35,083 bases of DNA from the NCBI GenBank assembly GCA_011322445.1, contig DRMV01000028.1:1-35083 (forward strand), written 5' to 3'. Shown one piece after another: positions 16,097 through 24,103 of this stretch. The translations under genes and the position numbers were made by a program. The DNA is from Chloroflexota bacterium. GTDB lineage: Bacteria; Chloroflexota; Anaerolineae; Anaerolineales; DRMV01. A model generated the notes under the pieces. That model was not told where the DNA came from. It ran no database searches and saw only the letters and a list, made by a program, of their open reading frames with translations. The stretch's first letter is position 1. Each line of letters opens with the position of its first letter.

Positions 16097-18115
16097 ATGA
16101 GTGATAAGAAAATCTTGCTGGCTGTGGGTGGGTGCCTGCTCGTGCTGGTGCTTGCCTTTTGCGCCGTTGTGGGTGGGTTAGGCGTGTGGTTGTATCATCA
16201 AAGCGGCTCATGGGAGTGGTCGTTTTCTCTCGGTGGTACGGCAACGCCCGTGGCGGACCTTCCCACGGCAACGCCTGAGCCTACTTTAAGCCCTACTGAA
16301 GCGGTGGAAGTCCAGACGACCATTGAAGAAACGCTGGCGGCGTTGAAGGCGCGGCAGGCCCCCGAGAGCGACCCGGTGGCGCTGGCTCGTCGGCTTCAGC
16401 ACGTGACCGAGGTGTGGGCGACGCCGGCCTCCCCCCCTGCGCACCGCGTGGGCGATGTGGCGCACTTTTGGGTTAGCAATCAAGATACCAACGAGAACTT
16501 TCAGGTCACTGCGCGGCTGGCCTATTTGCGCCCCCATGTTTATTTTTGGGTGCAGGAAGGCGTGAAGTATGATCAGAAGGCGCTCAAGCGGTTGGTCGAT
16601 ACTTTCGAGGATAAAATCTACCCCACCGATCGCGCCTTTTTCGGCTCGGAGTGGACGCCCGGTATTGATGGCGATCCCCACCTTTATATTCTCTATACCC
16701 GCGGTGTGGGTTCCTGGGTGGCGGGATATTTTTCTTCGGCTGATGAGATCCCGCCATTCGCCCACGAGTATTCCAATGCTCATGAAATGTTCGTGCTCAA
16801 TGCCGATAACGTCAACCTCTCTCATGAATTTACTTATGGCGTGTTGGCGCACGAGTTCCAGCATATGATTCACTGGTACCATGACCGCAATGAGACAACC
16901 TGGCTCAACGAGGGGGCTTCGGAGTTGGCTTCGTTGCTCAACGGCTATGATGTGGGTGGTTCGGATTGGGCCTATGCGCGTCAGCCCGATACGCAGTTGA
17001 ATGCGTGGAGCGACCCGCAGCAGGAAGACCCTTCGGCGCATTATGGCGCTTCGTTCATGTTCATGGCGTATTTTCTGGGGCGCTATGGCGAGCAGGCAAC
17101 CCGCACGCTCATCGCTCGGCCTGAAAACGGCCTGGAAAGCGTGGATTTGACGCTCAAGGAAATTGGCGCTGGGGAAATGGCCGACGGTCTCTTTGCCGAT
17201 TGGGCGGTGGCGAACTGGTTGCAAGACCCTTCGCTGGATGATGGGCGGTATGGCTACAAGACTCCGGGCTATACCAGGCAGCCGTGGTTCCAGCCGCAGC
17301 ATGAGGTGAAAACCTGCCCGGATGAGGGCGGAGATACGGTGCACCAGTATGGCGTGGACTACATCAAAATCACCTGCCGCGGCGATTACACTCTGCGTTT
17401 TCAGGGCGCTTCTACGGTGCCGCTTTTCCCTGCCGCACCGCATAGTGGGAAGTTTGTCTTTTGGACGGGCTACGGTGATGAGTCGGATATTACCCTCACG
17501 CGCAAGTTCGACTTGAGCGGGGTTTCCCAGGCGACGTTGCGGTATTGGACATGGTATGATATTGAAAAGGATTACGATTACGCCTACGTCGAGGCCTCGA
17601 CCGATGGGCGCTCGTGGGAAATTCTCAAGACCCCTTCGGGCACCGATACCGACCCTTCGGGTAACAGTTACGGCTGGGGCTACACGGGCGTTTCGGGCGG
17701 CGGTTCGCAGGCTCGCTGGATCGAAGAGCAGGTGGACCTTTCCCCCTATGCGGGCAAAACGGTGTGGGTGCGTTTCGAGTATGTGACCGACGCGGCCGTG
17801 AACCATGTTGGGATGTTGCTGGATGACATCCGTGTGCCGGAAGTTGGTTACAGCGCCGATTTTGAAGATGGTCACGATGGCTGGGAAGGCCGTGGCTTTG
17901 TGCGCGTAGGGCGCTGGCTGCCGCAGACTTTCCGACTGAGCCTGATTGATTATTCGCAAGGGCAGCCGGTGGTGCGCCCGCTGGTGTTGGGGCCGGATGG
18001 TACGGCGTCGGTGCCCTTGCGCCTCACGGGTAAGCCAGTGGTGTTGGTGGTCAGCGGCACAACGCGCGTCACGCGGCAACCTGCTCAATACACCTGGTCT
18101 GTTCAGTCACCCTGA
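16097..18115 (+). CDS. Membrane-anchored HExxH metallopeptidase with beta-sandwich domain
   Basis: A 672-residue surface protein. A lysine-rich start and a hydrophobic segment at residues 5-32 form a signal anchor, followed by a Thr/Pro-rich linker. The catalytic region has HEFQHMIHWYHD (His252, Glu253, His256) and, about 20 residues on, WLNEGASELA, as in gluzincin-type enzymes; the nearest relatives are probably the immune-inhibitor-A/M6-like or M30-like groups. A MAM/jelly-roll-like region (about 450-610) contains YWTWYDIEKDYDYAYVEAS and KTVWVRFEY. It lies 3 bases after the ligase gene, so it belongs to the surface operon. The natural substrate is unknown. Confidence 0.82.
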   Translation: MSDKKILLAVGGCLLVLVLAFCAVVGGLGVWLYHQSGSWEWSFSLGGTATPVADLPTATPEPTLSPTEAVEVQTTIEETLAALKARQAPESDPVALARRLQHVTEVWATPASPPAHRVGDVAHFWVSNQDTNENFQVTARLAYLRPHVYFWVQEGVKYDQKALKRLVDTFEDKIYPTDRAFFGSEWTPGIDGDPHLYILYTRGVGSWVAGYFSSADEIPPFAHEYSNAHEMFVLNADNVNLSHEFTYGVLAHEFQHMIHWYHDRNETTWLNEGASELASLLNGYDVGGSDWAYARQPDTQLNAWSDPQQEDPSAHYGASFMFMAYFLGRYGEQATRTLIARPENGLESVDLTLKEIGAGEMADGLFADWAVANWLQDPSLDDGRYGYKTPGYTRQPWFQPQHEVKTCPDEGGDTVHQYGVDYIKITCRGDYTLRFQGASTVPLFPAAPHSGKFVFWTGYGDESDITLTRKFDLSGVSQATLRYWTWYDIEKDYDYAYVEASTDGRSWEILKTPSGTDTDPSGNSYGWGYTGVSGGGSQARWIEEQVDLSPYAGKTVWVRFEYVTDAAVNHVGMLLDDIRVPEVGYSADFEDGHDGWEGRGFVRVGRWLPQTFRLSLIDYSQGQPVVRPLVLGPDGTASVPLRLTGKPVVLVVSGTTRVTRQPAQYTWSVQSP

Positions 18116-18138
18116 TACCCTTTGACGAGGAGGCTTCT

Positions 18139-18369
18139 GTGACCAACGCTGATGACCGCTTGAACGAACTCAAGGCCTTGAAAGAGCGCCGCAAAAATGG
18201 CGAGCTGGATGTTGTGGGGTACTACAAGGGCCTGGTGAGTATTTTGGCGACCACCGTGCAGCATTTGCAAGATGAAGAAATTGCCGAGGCGGAAGCCAAA
18301 AAGCAGATTCCGCTCATTTTGGTGTTTTTGGAAGAGCAAATTGGGAAACTGGCCGACCGCGGCGGGTGA
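18139..18369 (+). CDS. Small helical protein of unknown function
   Basis: A 76-residue acidic/lysine-rich protein, predicted to be almost all helix (DDRLNELKALKERRKNGEL at the start, HLQDEEIAEAEAKKQ in the middle). No signal peptide. GTG 18139 has GAGGAGG five bases upstream, one of the best ribosome binding sites in the window, and the gene follows the metallopeptidase by 23 bases, so translation is well supported. I do not recognise a family. Its stop is 9 bases from the end of the convergent YtxH-like gene. Confidence 0.75.
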   Translation: MTNADDRLNELKALKERRKNGELDVVGYYKGLVSILATTVQHLQDEEIAEAEAKKQIPLILVFLEEQIGKLADRGG

Positions 18370-18378
18370 ACGCAGGGG

Positions 18379-18600
18379 TTAGCGGCCGGTTTCGTCGCCG
18401 CGCAGCCGTGCCAGTTCGGCTTCCAAGGCTGCCCGCTGCTCGGCGGCTGCGCGGCGGGCTTCTTCTTGAATGGCGGCCAGCCGCTGTTGGAAGGTTTTTC
18501 GCAAGTCTTTGCCGGCGTCCGGCGCGAGTAGCCATGCGGCCACGGCCCCTGCGAGTAGACCCGCTGTGGCCCCGCCCAGGAATTTGCTGAATTTGCCCAT
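18379..18600 (-). CDS. YtxH-like small membrane protein
   Basis: A 73-residue protein with MGKFSKFLGG, one glycine/alanine-rich hydrophobic segment (GLLAGAVAAWLLAP) and the GKDLRK turn typical of YtxH/gas-vesicle-like proteins, followed by a charged coiled-coil tail rich in Glu, Arg and Ala. Such proteins are often stress-linked and membrane-associated, but their role is unclear. The ATG at 18600 (minus strand) is preceded by AAGGAGG at ideal distance. A TATAAT on the minus strand at 18685-18680 may be its -10 box. It is convergent with the small helical gene. Confidence 0.8.
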   Translation of the reverse strand: MGKFSKFLGGATAGLLAGAVAAWLLAPDAGKDLRKTFQQRLAAIQEEARRAAAEQRAALEAELARLRGDETGR

Positions 18601-18679
18601 GGTGGACCTCCTTGGTTTTGCCCGCTTCACGGGCAGATGAAAGCCATTGACAATTGATATGTGAGTCGTGCTCTGGTTG

Positions 18680-18685
18680 ATTATA
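18680..18685 (-). promoter_or_regulatory. -10 candidate for the YtxH-like gene
   Basis: TATAAT on the minus strand, about 80 bases before the ATG at 18600. No good -35 is seen at the right distance. Confidence 0.35.
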
Positions 18686-18729
18686 CCCGCAAGCGGCACC
18701 CTGACGTGCCGGAGAGGGAGCCTGTGGTG

Positions 18730-19191
18730 ATGGATGCCCCCCGCGATGTGTTGAGAGATCCCCGTATGCATTTCAATTTAGCCCTGGCTGTGCTGGGGAC
18801 GGGCGCGTTTGTGTTGGGGTTGCACCCTGACTGGTTTGGCCTGGCAACGACGCCCGAGGTTGGCTTTCTCCAAATTGTGTTCATGGTGACGGGCATGGGG
18901 GTTTATACGGGGGCTGCCATTGCGGCTTTGCGCTTGCTTTGGCATGGCCGCAAATGGTCGGTGGTGGCGCAGATCGGCGCGCGTTTGATGGCGACAGGCT
19001 ATGTGGCTTTTGCCGCTTCGGTCATGGCCGATATTCTTGGGCTGGGCTCCCAAACCTGGCCGAAAACAGCCCATTTCGGGCCGGTGCAACATTATGGCAT
19101 GTTGGTGGGGGAAGGGGTGATGTGGATTGGCCTGATGCTGATGTACCCGTACCGTCGGTATCTCGAGGGAGGGGAGGATGACGAAGCGTGA
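18730..19191 (+). CDS. Uncharacterised four-helix membrane protein
   Basis: A 153-residue membrane protein with about four hydrophobic segments (ALAVLGTGAFVLGL, FLQIVFMVTGMGVYTGAAIAAL (split: FLQIVFMVTG, MGVYTGAAIAAL), ATGYVAFAASVMADILGLG, and MLVGEGVMWIGLMLMYPY) and an acidic C-terminus (EGGEDDEA). I do not recognise a family. ATG 18730 follows AGGGAG by nine bases; a GTG at 18661 would add 23 polar residues but has no ribosome binding site. Its last 14 bases overlap the next gene, which suggests that the two products act together. Confidence 0.7.
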   Translation: MDAPRDVLRDPRMHFNLALAVLGTGAFVLGLHPDWFGLATTPEVGFLQIVFMVTGMGVYTGAAIAALRLLWHGRKWSVVAQIGARLMATGYVAFAASVMADILGLGSQTWPKTAHFGPVQHYGMLVGEGVMWIGLMLMYPYRRYLEGGEDDEA

Positions 19192-19837
19192 AATGCAACC
19201 TGCTGACCTCCCTGTCATGCCTCGATGGTTGTGGCAGGGGAAACTAACGCCTGCTTTCTGGACGGTGAGCAGCGTGATTTCGATGACGGTCAATGTGATT
19301 TTGATCGTGGCGCTTCTTGTGGTGGGGAAGCAGCTGTTCACGCTCAAACAGGCTGTGGTGCCTTTGGTAGATGGGCTGAACCAAAACTTCGTTTTGATGG
19401 ACAAGGCTGTCATTGCCACGCAGGTAGAAGTTCACGACCATATTCCTGTCGTGTTTGACCTGCCTGTGAAAGCCGATACGGATGTGGTGCTTTCGCACGA
19501 TGTGCTCATTCGCGATGCCCGCGTCAATTTGAGCACCGGCGGGCTGGTGATTCAGAATGCCCCTGCCGACATTGTGTTGCCGAAAGGCACGGTGTTGCCC
19601 ATCCGGCTCAGCATTGTGGTGCCGGTGAACACGAAAGTGCCGGTTGACTTGAATGTCCCCGTCAGAATTCCGCTGCAAGAGACGGAACTCCACCGCCCCT
19701 TCGTGGGGCTGCAGCAGGTGGTTGCCCCCTATAAGGCGCTGTTGGATGGCGTGCCCAATTCGTGGGGCGGGTTGTGTGCGCGCTATCCGAGCCTGTGGTG
19801 CGATTTCACGTGGGGAATGATGGACGCTGTGCCGTAG
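19178..19837 (+). CDS. Uncharacterised single-pass protein with a beta-rich outer domain
   Basis: A 219-residue protein. One membrane segment lies at about residues 30-50 (ISMTVNVILIVALLVVG). The following domain is an alternation of short beta-like, Val/Pro-rich strands (HIPVVFDLPVKADTDVVL, LPIRLSIVVPVNTKVPVDL, NVPVRIPLQE), repeating a V-P-V or I-P-V step. Two cysteines near the C-terminus (LCARYPSLWC) could form a disulfide outside the cell. The start ATG lies after GGAGGGGAGG and overlaps the previous gene by 14 bases. No family is recognised; function unknown. It is convergent with the BTAD regulator. Confidence 0.72.
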   Translation: MTKREMQPADLPVMPRWLWQGKLTPAFWTVSSVISMTVNVILIVALLVVGKQLFTLKQAVVPLVDGLNQNFVLMDKAVIATQVEVHDHIPVVFDLPVKADTDVVLSHDVLIRDARVNLSTGGLVIQNAPADIVLPKGTVLPIRLSIVVPVNTKVPVDLNVPVRIPLQETELHRPFVGLQQVVAPYKALLDGVPNSWGGLCARYPSLWCDFTWGMMDAVP

Positions 19838-19885
19838 GCAAAGGTGCCTTTCGGCGGGCGCTTCCTGCTTGCTTTTTTGGGGAGG

Positions 19886-22800
19886 TTACGGCCAAATATC
19901 GTCGCGCGCCAACAGGCGTTGGATGGCTTTTCCCAGGCTGGGGTGGTCGGTCAGCGTTTCCAGTTGGGCGCGATGTTGGCGTATGGCGGTTTTTTCTTCG
20001 GGGGAAAGCCCGCCGGCTAAAGTCAGCACTTCCAGCCCCCAGCGTTCCAGCGGTTGGTAGCCAATGGCGCGGCTCAGATGGATGCCTTCCCGGGCGGCTT
20101 CCTGGGCCTGGGTGTTTTCTCCTTGACCGAGATAAGCCAACGCTTGCTCGATGTAGGCGCCAATGGCGGCTTCGGGAAGTTTGAGGGTGAGGGCTTCTTG
20201 CAAGGGGGTTTCCAGCCGCACCAGGGCTTCGCGGTATCGGCCTTGCAGATTGAGCACTTCTGCTTCAATGACGTGCAGCAACGGCACCACGCGGTGGAGG
20301 GTGTGCATTTGTTCCTCGGCGGCCTGGGCCAGTTGCCGGACGGCGGTGTCGGTGTCGCCCAAGTGGGCCAGTGCCAGGGCGGCACGCATCCGGGCTTTGC
20401 TTTCCAGCACGAAGTCGTTGCTCGATGCCAGGCTTTGGCGGTAGAGCGAGAGGGCGCTTTCCCAATCGTGCAGGAAGGCGAAGATGTCGCCGCGGATGCT
20501 GAGGGCGAGGGCGTAGCCTGGAAGGTTGTCGTGGCGGGCATGGAGTTCGAGGGCCTGGCGGGTGGCTTCCCATGCCTTGGCGAGGTCGCCCCTGGCCAGC
20601 AAAGGCATTGCGCAATAGGCATGGATGTAGGTGAGCATCCGCAGTTTGCGGAATTGGGCGGCCCGCTCGCGGGCCTCGGTGCAGTCGGCGAGGGCGGCCT
20701 CGATCTGACCGCTCATGAAGTGGGCCAGGGCGCGCACCCCTAAGGCGTCGGCCATGCCCAAAATGCGGTGACTGCGCTGGAAGGCAGAGAGGGATTGGTT
20801 GGCTTCGGGAATGGCAATGTCGGGGCGGGCGCGCAGCACGGCAATCAGCGCCCGCTGGTAATGCACGCTGCCCAGGAAAAGGGAGGCCAGCGGTGTATGG
20901 CTTTCCTGGGCCAGGGCCCTGGCCTGCGCCAGATGAATCATGGCTTCTTCGACCTTCCCCTGCATAGCCACCAGTAAGGCGTGGTGAGCGTGCACTTCCA
21001 TGCGGGGAAGGATGGCATTGGGCACCTGTTCCAGCCAGTTGAGCGCCTGGTGGGTCAGGATGGCGGCATCGGCGTGGCGATTGGCGATCTGGTAGATGTG
21101 GGCCTGGGCATTGAGCAGGCTGCTGCGCAGAAGGGCGCTGTGGCGGGCGTCGGCGAGGTCTTGCAGCGTGCGGACGATGTTTTCGAGAGTGGCGACGTCC
21201 ACGGTATCCCCGGCCAGCAGCACCCATTCGGCGTAAAGTTGCCAGATGTCGTCGTCGCGGAAGGCGTCGGGGGCGAGGGCCACGCAGTGCGCCGCGTTGC
21301 GGAAGGCGTCGCCGGCCTGGTGGGCAATGCCCAGGCTGAGGGCGTAATGGGCGGCGCGAATCCACCAGCGGAAAGCGGTGAAGGGGTCGCCGGCTTCTTC
21401 GTAATGGCGGGCAATGACCGCAGCATGGCTGTGGGCGGCTTCGCCCCAGACGGCCTGGCGCGCTTCGGCCAGCCTGCGGTGAATGGCTTGTCGGCGGGGG
21501 CGGCTCAGGGTGCGGGTGATCACTTCTTCCAGTTTGCTGTGCACTAAGGTGTAGACCAGCCGCCCTTCCGATTCGCGCACATCCAGCCAGTGGGTGTCTT
21601 CCAGCATTTCGAGGGCGTGCATCAGGCGCTCTTCAGGCAGGCCGACGGCGTGGGCCAATACCTGCCAGGGCATGCCGGCGCCTTGCAGCGCGATGTGGGC
21701 GAGCACCAGGCGGGCGTCGTCGGTCAGGTAACGCAGGCGTTGTTCCAGCAGGGAAGCCACGTGCTGGGAAAGCGGCCATTGCCCCACCGGCTTGTTGGCC
21801 TGGCCCGATTCGATCTGGTAGCGGAGGATGCCGAGCAAGTAGTGGGGGGTGCCGGCGATGGAAGCGCGCCACAGGTTTTCGGTTTCGTCTTCCGAGAGGG
21901 GGCGCCCCAGCATGGCTTCGGCCAGCGCCGCCGTTTCTTGCTTGCTCAGGCCGGTGAGCGCGCCGCTGGGGATGCGTTGCTCGTGGAGCAGCGGGATGAG
22001 CCGCTCGCCGAGGGGGCTTTCGTGCAGCGCCTCGCGGCGGGCGGCGATGAGCAGGAAGCCGTGGCGGGTATGGTAGGGCGCGTTGGCGAAGGGTTCACGC
22101 GTCAACCAGTAGGTCAGCGTGTCGGCGGTGGCAGGGTCGCTCCATTGGGCATCGTCCACACAGACCAACAAGGGCGTGTCTTCGGCCATCACGAGCAGGG
22201 TTTGCCGCAGGGCTTCCATCAGTTGTTGTTGCTGTGGTGCCGGGGGCAGCGCGATGGAAACCGGCGGCAGGAATTGGCGCGCTTCGGGGAAAAGGTGTAA
22301 AAGGTAAGGCCACCATGCTTGCGCCACCTGCGCCCACTCGTGAGGCGCAATGTGCCGCCGAATAGCGTCAACCAGGGGCGCGAAGGGCAGTGAGCGTTCC
22401 CCGTGGTGGCAGGTGATGCTGAGCAGGCGGTGGGTGTCGGCCGCGCGGCGGGAAAACTCCTGCAGCAGGCGGGTTTTGCCCTGGCCGCTTTCCCCCAGCA
22501 GCAGAAACACCCCGCCTTCGTGGGCGCGGCGCTGGAGTTCCTGCAGCAACCTGTCGCGGCCGATGAAGGGAGCGTGCAAAGTGGGGTGGGGCTCCAGGGA
22601 AGGGGGCGCAACCGCAGGGCGTGGGCGACGAAGCAGCCGCCGGGCAATTTGCAGCGTTTCGGCGGGGTAGTCCTGGCCGAGAATGTCGCGCATGTGTTGG
22701 CGTTGCTGTTCCAGGAAGGCGTGGGCCTCGGCGGTGCTTCCCTGCGCGCGCAGGGCACGCAGCGCCAGCAAGAGGATCTCGGGCTGGTCGGGGTGGACGT

Positions 22801-23398
22801 TCAGGCTGGTTTCGCAGAAGTGGAAGGCTTCGGGATAGTCTTGTTGGGCGAAGTGGTGCTGGGCCAATCGGTTGAGCAGGGCGCGGTAGTGCTTTTCGAG
22901 GCGGTGGGTGGTGGTGACCAACCAGTCGTCGAAAGCGGGCCCTGCTGAGGCGGAAAAGCCTTCCAGAAAAGGGCCCCGCCAAAGCGAAAGGGCTTCTGCC
23001 AGGCGGGCCGCGTGATGCGGCGGCAGCGGGGCGTCGGGGGGCAGGCGCTGCGCCTGGGGCAGGTCGTGCTGGCAGATGTGGATGAATTCCCGATAATCGA
23101 CGAAAAGGTGGGGGTGCTCTTCGAGGAGGTATCTGCCGTTGTTGCGCCGGAAGGCCCCCGGCGGCAGGATTTTTTGAATGCGGCTAAGAGTGGAAGAAAG
23201 CCGGCTGCTGACACGCTGGGGGTCGGCGTCTTCCCCAAAGAGCATGCGGAGCAAGCGGTCGCGCGACAGGGCGCTGGTGTGCGCGGCCAGCAAAAAGAGG
23301 GTGGCGCGCTCTCGCCGCCGAAGGGCTTTCAGGGCGGCTGTGGAGAGGCTCTCTGCCACGATTTCGGGCTGGCCTAACAGAAGGACTTGGAGAGACAT
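19886..23398 (-). CDS. Large BTAD/AAA-ATPase/TPR transcriptional regulator
   Basis: A 1170-residue protein of the SARP/MalT-like STAND type. Residues 1 to about 95 are an OmpR-type winged helix (RRRERATLFLLAAHTSALSRD, split: RRRERATLFLLA, AHTSALSRD; SSRLSSTLSRIQKILP). A bacterial transcriptional activator domain follows to about 250 (YREFIHICQHDL, CETSLNVHPDQPEILLLALR (split: CETSLNVHP, DQPEILLLALR)). An AAA ATPase begins near 275 with the P-loop GESGQGKT and a Walker B LLVCVDDAQW. The C-terminal half consists of TPR-like helical repeats. No LuxR-type HTH is seen at the C-terminus. A TATAAT lies about 40 bases upstream, divergent from the nuo promoter; control of nuo is possible but only inferred from position. 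Confidence 0.88.
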   Translation of the reverse strand: MSLQVLLLGQPEIVAESLSTAALKALRRRERATLFLLAAHTSALSRDRLLRMLFGEDADPQRVSSRLSSTLSRIQKILPPGAFRRNNGRYLLEEHPHLFVDYREFIHICQHDLPQAQRLPPDAPLPPHHAARLAEALSLWRGPFLEGFSASAGPAFDDWLVTTTHRLEKHYRALLNRLAQHHFAQQDYPEAFHFCETSLNVHPDQPEILLLALRALRAQGSTAEAHAFLEQQRQHMRDILGQDYPAETLQIARRLLRRPRPAVAPPSLEPHPTLHAPFIGRDRLLQELQRRAHEGGVFLLLGESGQGKTRLLQEFSRRAADTHRLLSITCHHGERSLPFAPLVDAIRRHIAPHEWAQVAQAWWPYLLHLFPEARQFLPPVSIALPPAPQQQQLMEALRQTLLVMAEDTPLLVCVDDAQWSDPATADTLTYWLTREPFANAPYHTRHGFLLIAARREALHESPLGERLIPLLHEQRIPSGALTGLSKQETAALAEAMLGRPLSEDETENLWRASIAGTPHYLLGILRYQIESGQANKPVGQWPLSQHVASLLEQRLRYLTDDARLVLAHIALQGAGMPWQVLAHAVGLPEERLMHALEMLEDTHWLDVRESEGRLVYTLVHSKLEEVITRTLSRPRRQAIHRRLAEARQAVWGEAAHSHAAVIARHYEEAGDPFTAFRWWIRAAHYALSLGIAHQAGDAFRNAAHCVALAPDAFRDDDIWQLYAEWVLLAGDTVDVATLENIVRTLQDLADARHSALLRSSLLNAQAHIYQIANRHADAAILTHQALNWLEQVPNAILPRMEVHAHHALLVAMQGKVEEAMIHLAQARALAQESHTPLASLFLGSVHYQRALIAVLRARPDIAIPEANQSLSAFQRSHRILGMADALGVRALAHFMSGQIEAALADCTEARERAAQFRKLRMLTYIHAYCAMPLLARGDLAKAWEATRQALELHARHDNLPGYALALSIRGDIFAFLHDWESALSLYRQSLASSNDFVLESKARMRAALALAHLGDTDTAVRQLAQAAEEQMHTLHRVVPLLHVIEAEVLNLQGRYREALVRLETPLQEALTLKLPEAAIGAYIEQALAYLGQGENTQAQEAAREGIHLSRAIGYQPLERWGLEVLTLAGGLSPEEKTAIRQHRAQLETLTDHPSLGKAIQRLLARDDIWP

Positions 23399-23437
23399 GG
23401 CAAAGGAAAAGTTCGCGGAGGGATTAATGTGGTTTTC

Positions 23438-23443
23438 ATTATA
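23438..23443 (-). promoter_or_regulatory. -10 box of the BTAD regulator gene
   Basis: A perfect TATAAT on the minus strand, 39 bases upstream of the ATG at 23398. No -35 at 16-19 bases resembles TTGACA, so an activator may be needed. Confidence 0.5.
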
Positions 23444-23566
23444 CTACTATCACCTTCGGCGGCCATTCGATACGGCTTGGAGGGCATTTGCCGGGGTGGG
23501 TGGGGGTGTCGTTTGTCAGGTTTTGAGCGCCAAGATGAGAGGAGCGTAAGCGCGCGAGGGATTTTG

Positions 23567-23575
23567 TGGTAAAAT
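23567..23575 (+). promoter_or_regulatory. Extended -10 promoter of the nuo operon
   Basis: TG-G-TAAAAT is an extended -10 element. The predicted start is near 23582, leaving a leader of about 88 bases before nuoA. No -35 is evident. Confidence 0.5.
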
Positions 23576-23580
23576 GCCAG

Positions 23581-23599
23581 CGTTTCACTTTGTGAAACG
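23581..23599. promoter_or_regulatory. Perfect dyad over the predicted nuo transcription start
   Basis: CGTTTCAC-TTT-GTGAAACG is a perfect 8+3+8 inverted repeat that begins six bases after the -10 box. As DNA it could be an operator blocking initiation; as RNA it would be a 5'-terminal hairpin. It does not match the Rex (TTGTG-N8-CACAA), CRP or FNR consensus. Confidence 0.6.
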
Positions 23600-23669
23600 T
23601 GCAACAGAGTTCAGGCAGGATATGGTCATCCCTTCCCCGGCGCGCAGGGGAAGCAAACGAGGAGCGCAC

Positions 23670-24023
23670 ATGAACGGTTGGCTGTATGTGGGCATCTTTA
23701 TTGCTTTGTCGCTATTCTTCCCGGCGTTGTTGGCCGTGTTGGGGTTGATTTTAGGCCCCCGCCGCCCGAATCCCATTAAAACTGACACTTATGAATGCGG
23801 TTTGGAAACCGTGGGGGAGACGTGGGTGCAGTTTAAAGTGCAATATTACCTGTTTGCACTGGTTTTCCTGATTTTCGATGTGGAAGTGGTCTTTCTCTAC
23901 CCGTGGGCGGTGGCTTACCACGCCTTGCCCTTTTATGGGGTGGTAGAAGGTGTCATTTTTGTGGTCATGCTTGCAGCCGCGTTGGTGTATGCGTGGCGCA
24001 AGGGCGCTTTGGAATGGTCGTAA
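23670..24023 (+). CDS. nuoA: NADH-quinone oxidoreductase subunit A
   Basis: A 117-residue membrane subunit of respiratory complex I with three hydrophobic segments. The conserved loop after helix 1 is present (NPIKTDTYECGLETVG with the invariant Cys), and helix 2 has FALVFLIFDVEVVFLYPWA with the essential acidic residues. The loop helps form the quinone access region with NuoH and NuoD. The frame is open upstream to 23574, but ATG 23670 has GAGGAG just ahead and matches the family start. It is separated from nuoH by 80 bases with a terminator-like hairpin; nuoB, C and D, which usually follow, are missing. Confidence 0.95.
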   Translation: MNGWLYVGIFIALSLFFPALLAVLGLILGPRRPNPIKTDTYECGLETVGETWVQFKVQYYLFALVFLIFDVEVVFLYPWAVAYHALPFYGVVEGVIFVVMLAAALVYAWRKGALEWS

Positions 24024-24060
24024 AAGGCTGATGGGCTAAACGCTACATCGGCCTTTCTTA
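24023..24060 (+). terminator. Terminator-like hairpin between nuoA and nuoH
   Basis: AAAGGCTGAT (24023-24032) pairs with ATCGGCCTTT (24047-24056) over 10 bases with one G-U, followed by CTTATC. The T-tract is short, so attenuation or mRNA end protection is as likely as full termination. Confidence 0.55.
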
Positions 24061-24103
24061 TCGGCGCGTTGCAGAACCTCTTTGCTGTGGAGGAGCGTGT
24101 CCT

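Noticed and set aside
16286-18088. 600-codon leftward frame opposite the metallopeptidase
   Set aside because: It has no recognisable domain, is rich in Arg/His/Ile as expected of antisense frames, and the sense protein has HExxH and a signal anchor.
19838-19885. Terminator between the convergent genes before the BTAD regulator
   Set aside because: There is a TTTTTT run and a small GGCA-AAGG-TGCC hairpin, but they are not adjacent, so no convincing terminator can be drawn.
23581-23599. Rex, FNR or CRP operator
   Set aside because: The half-site order and spacing (TTTCAC-N3-GTGAAA) do not match TTGTG-N8-CACAA, TTGAT-N4-ATCAA or TGTGA-N6-TCACA.
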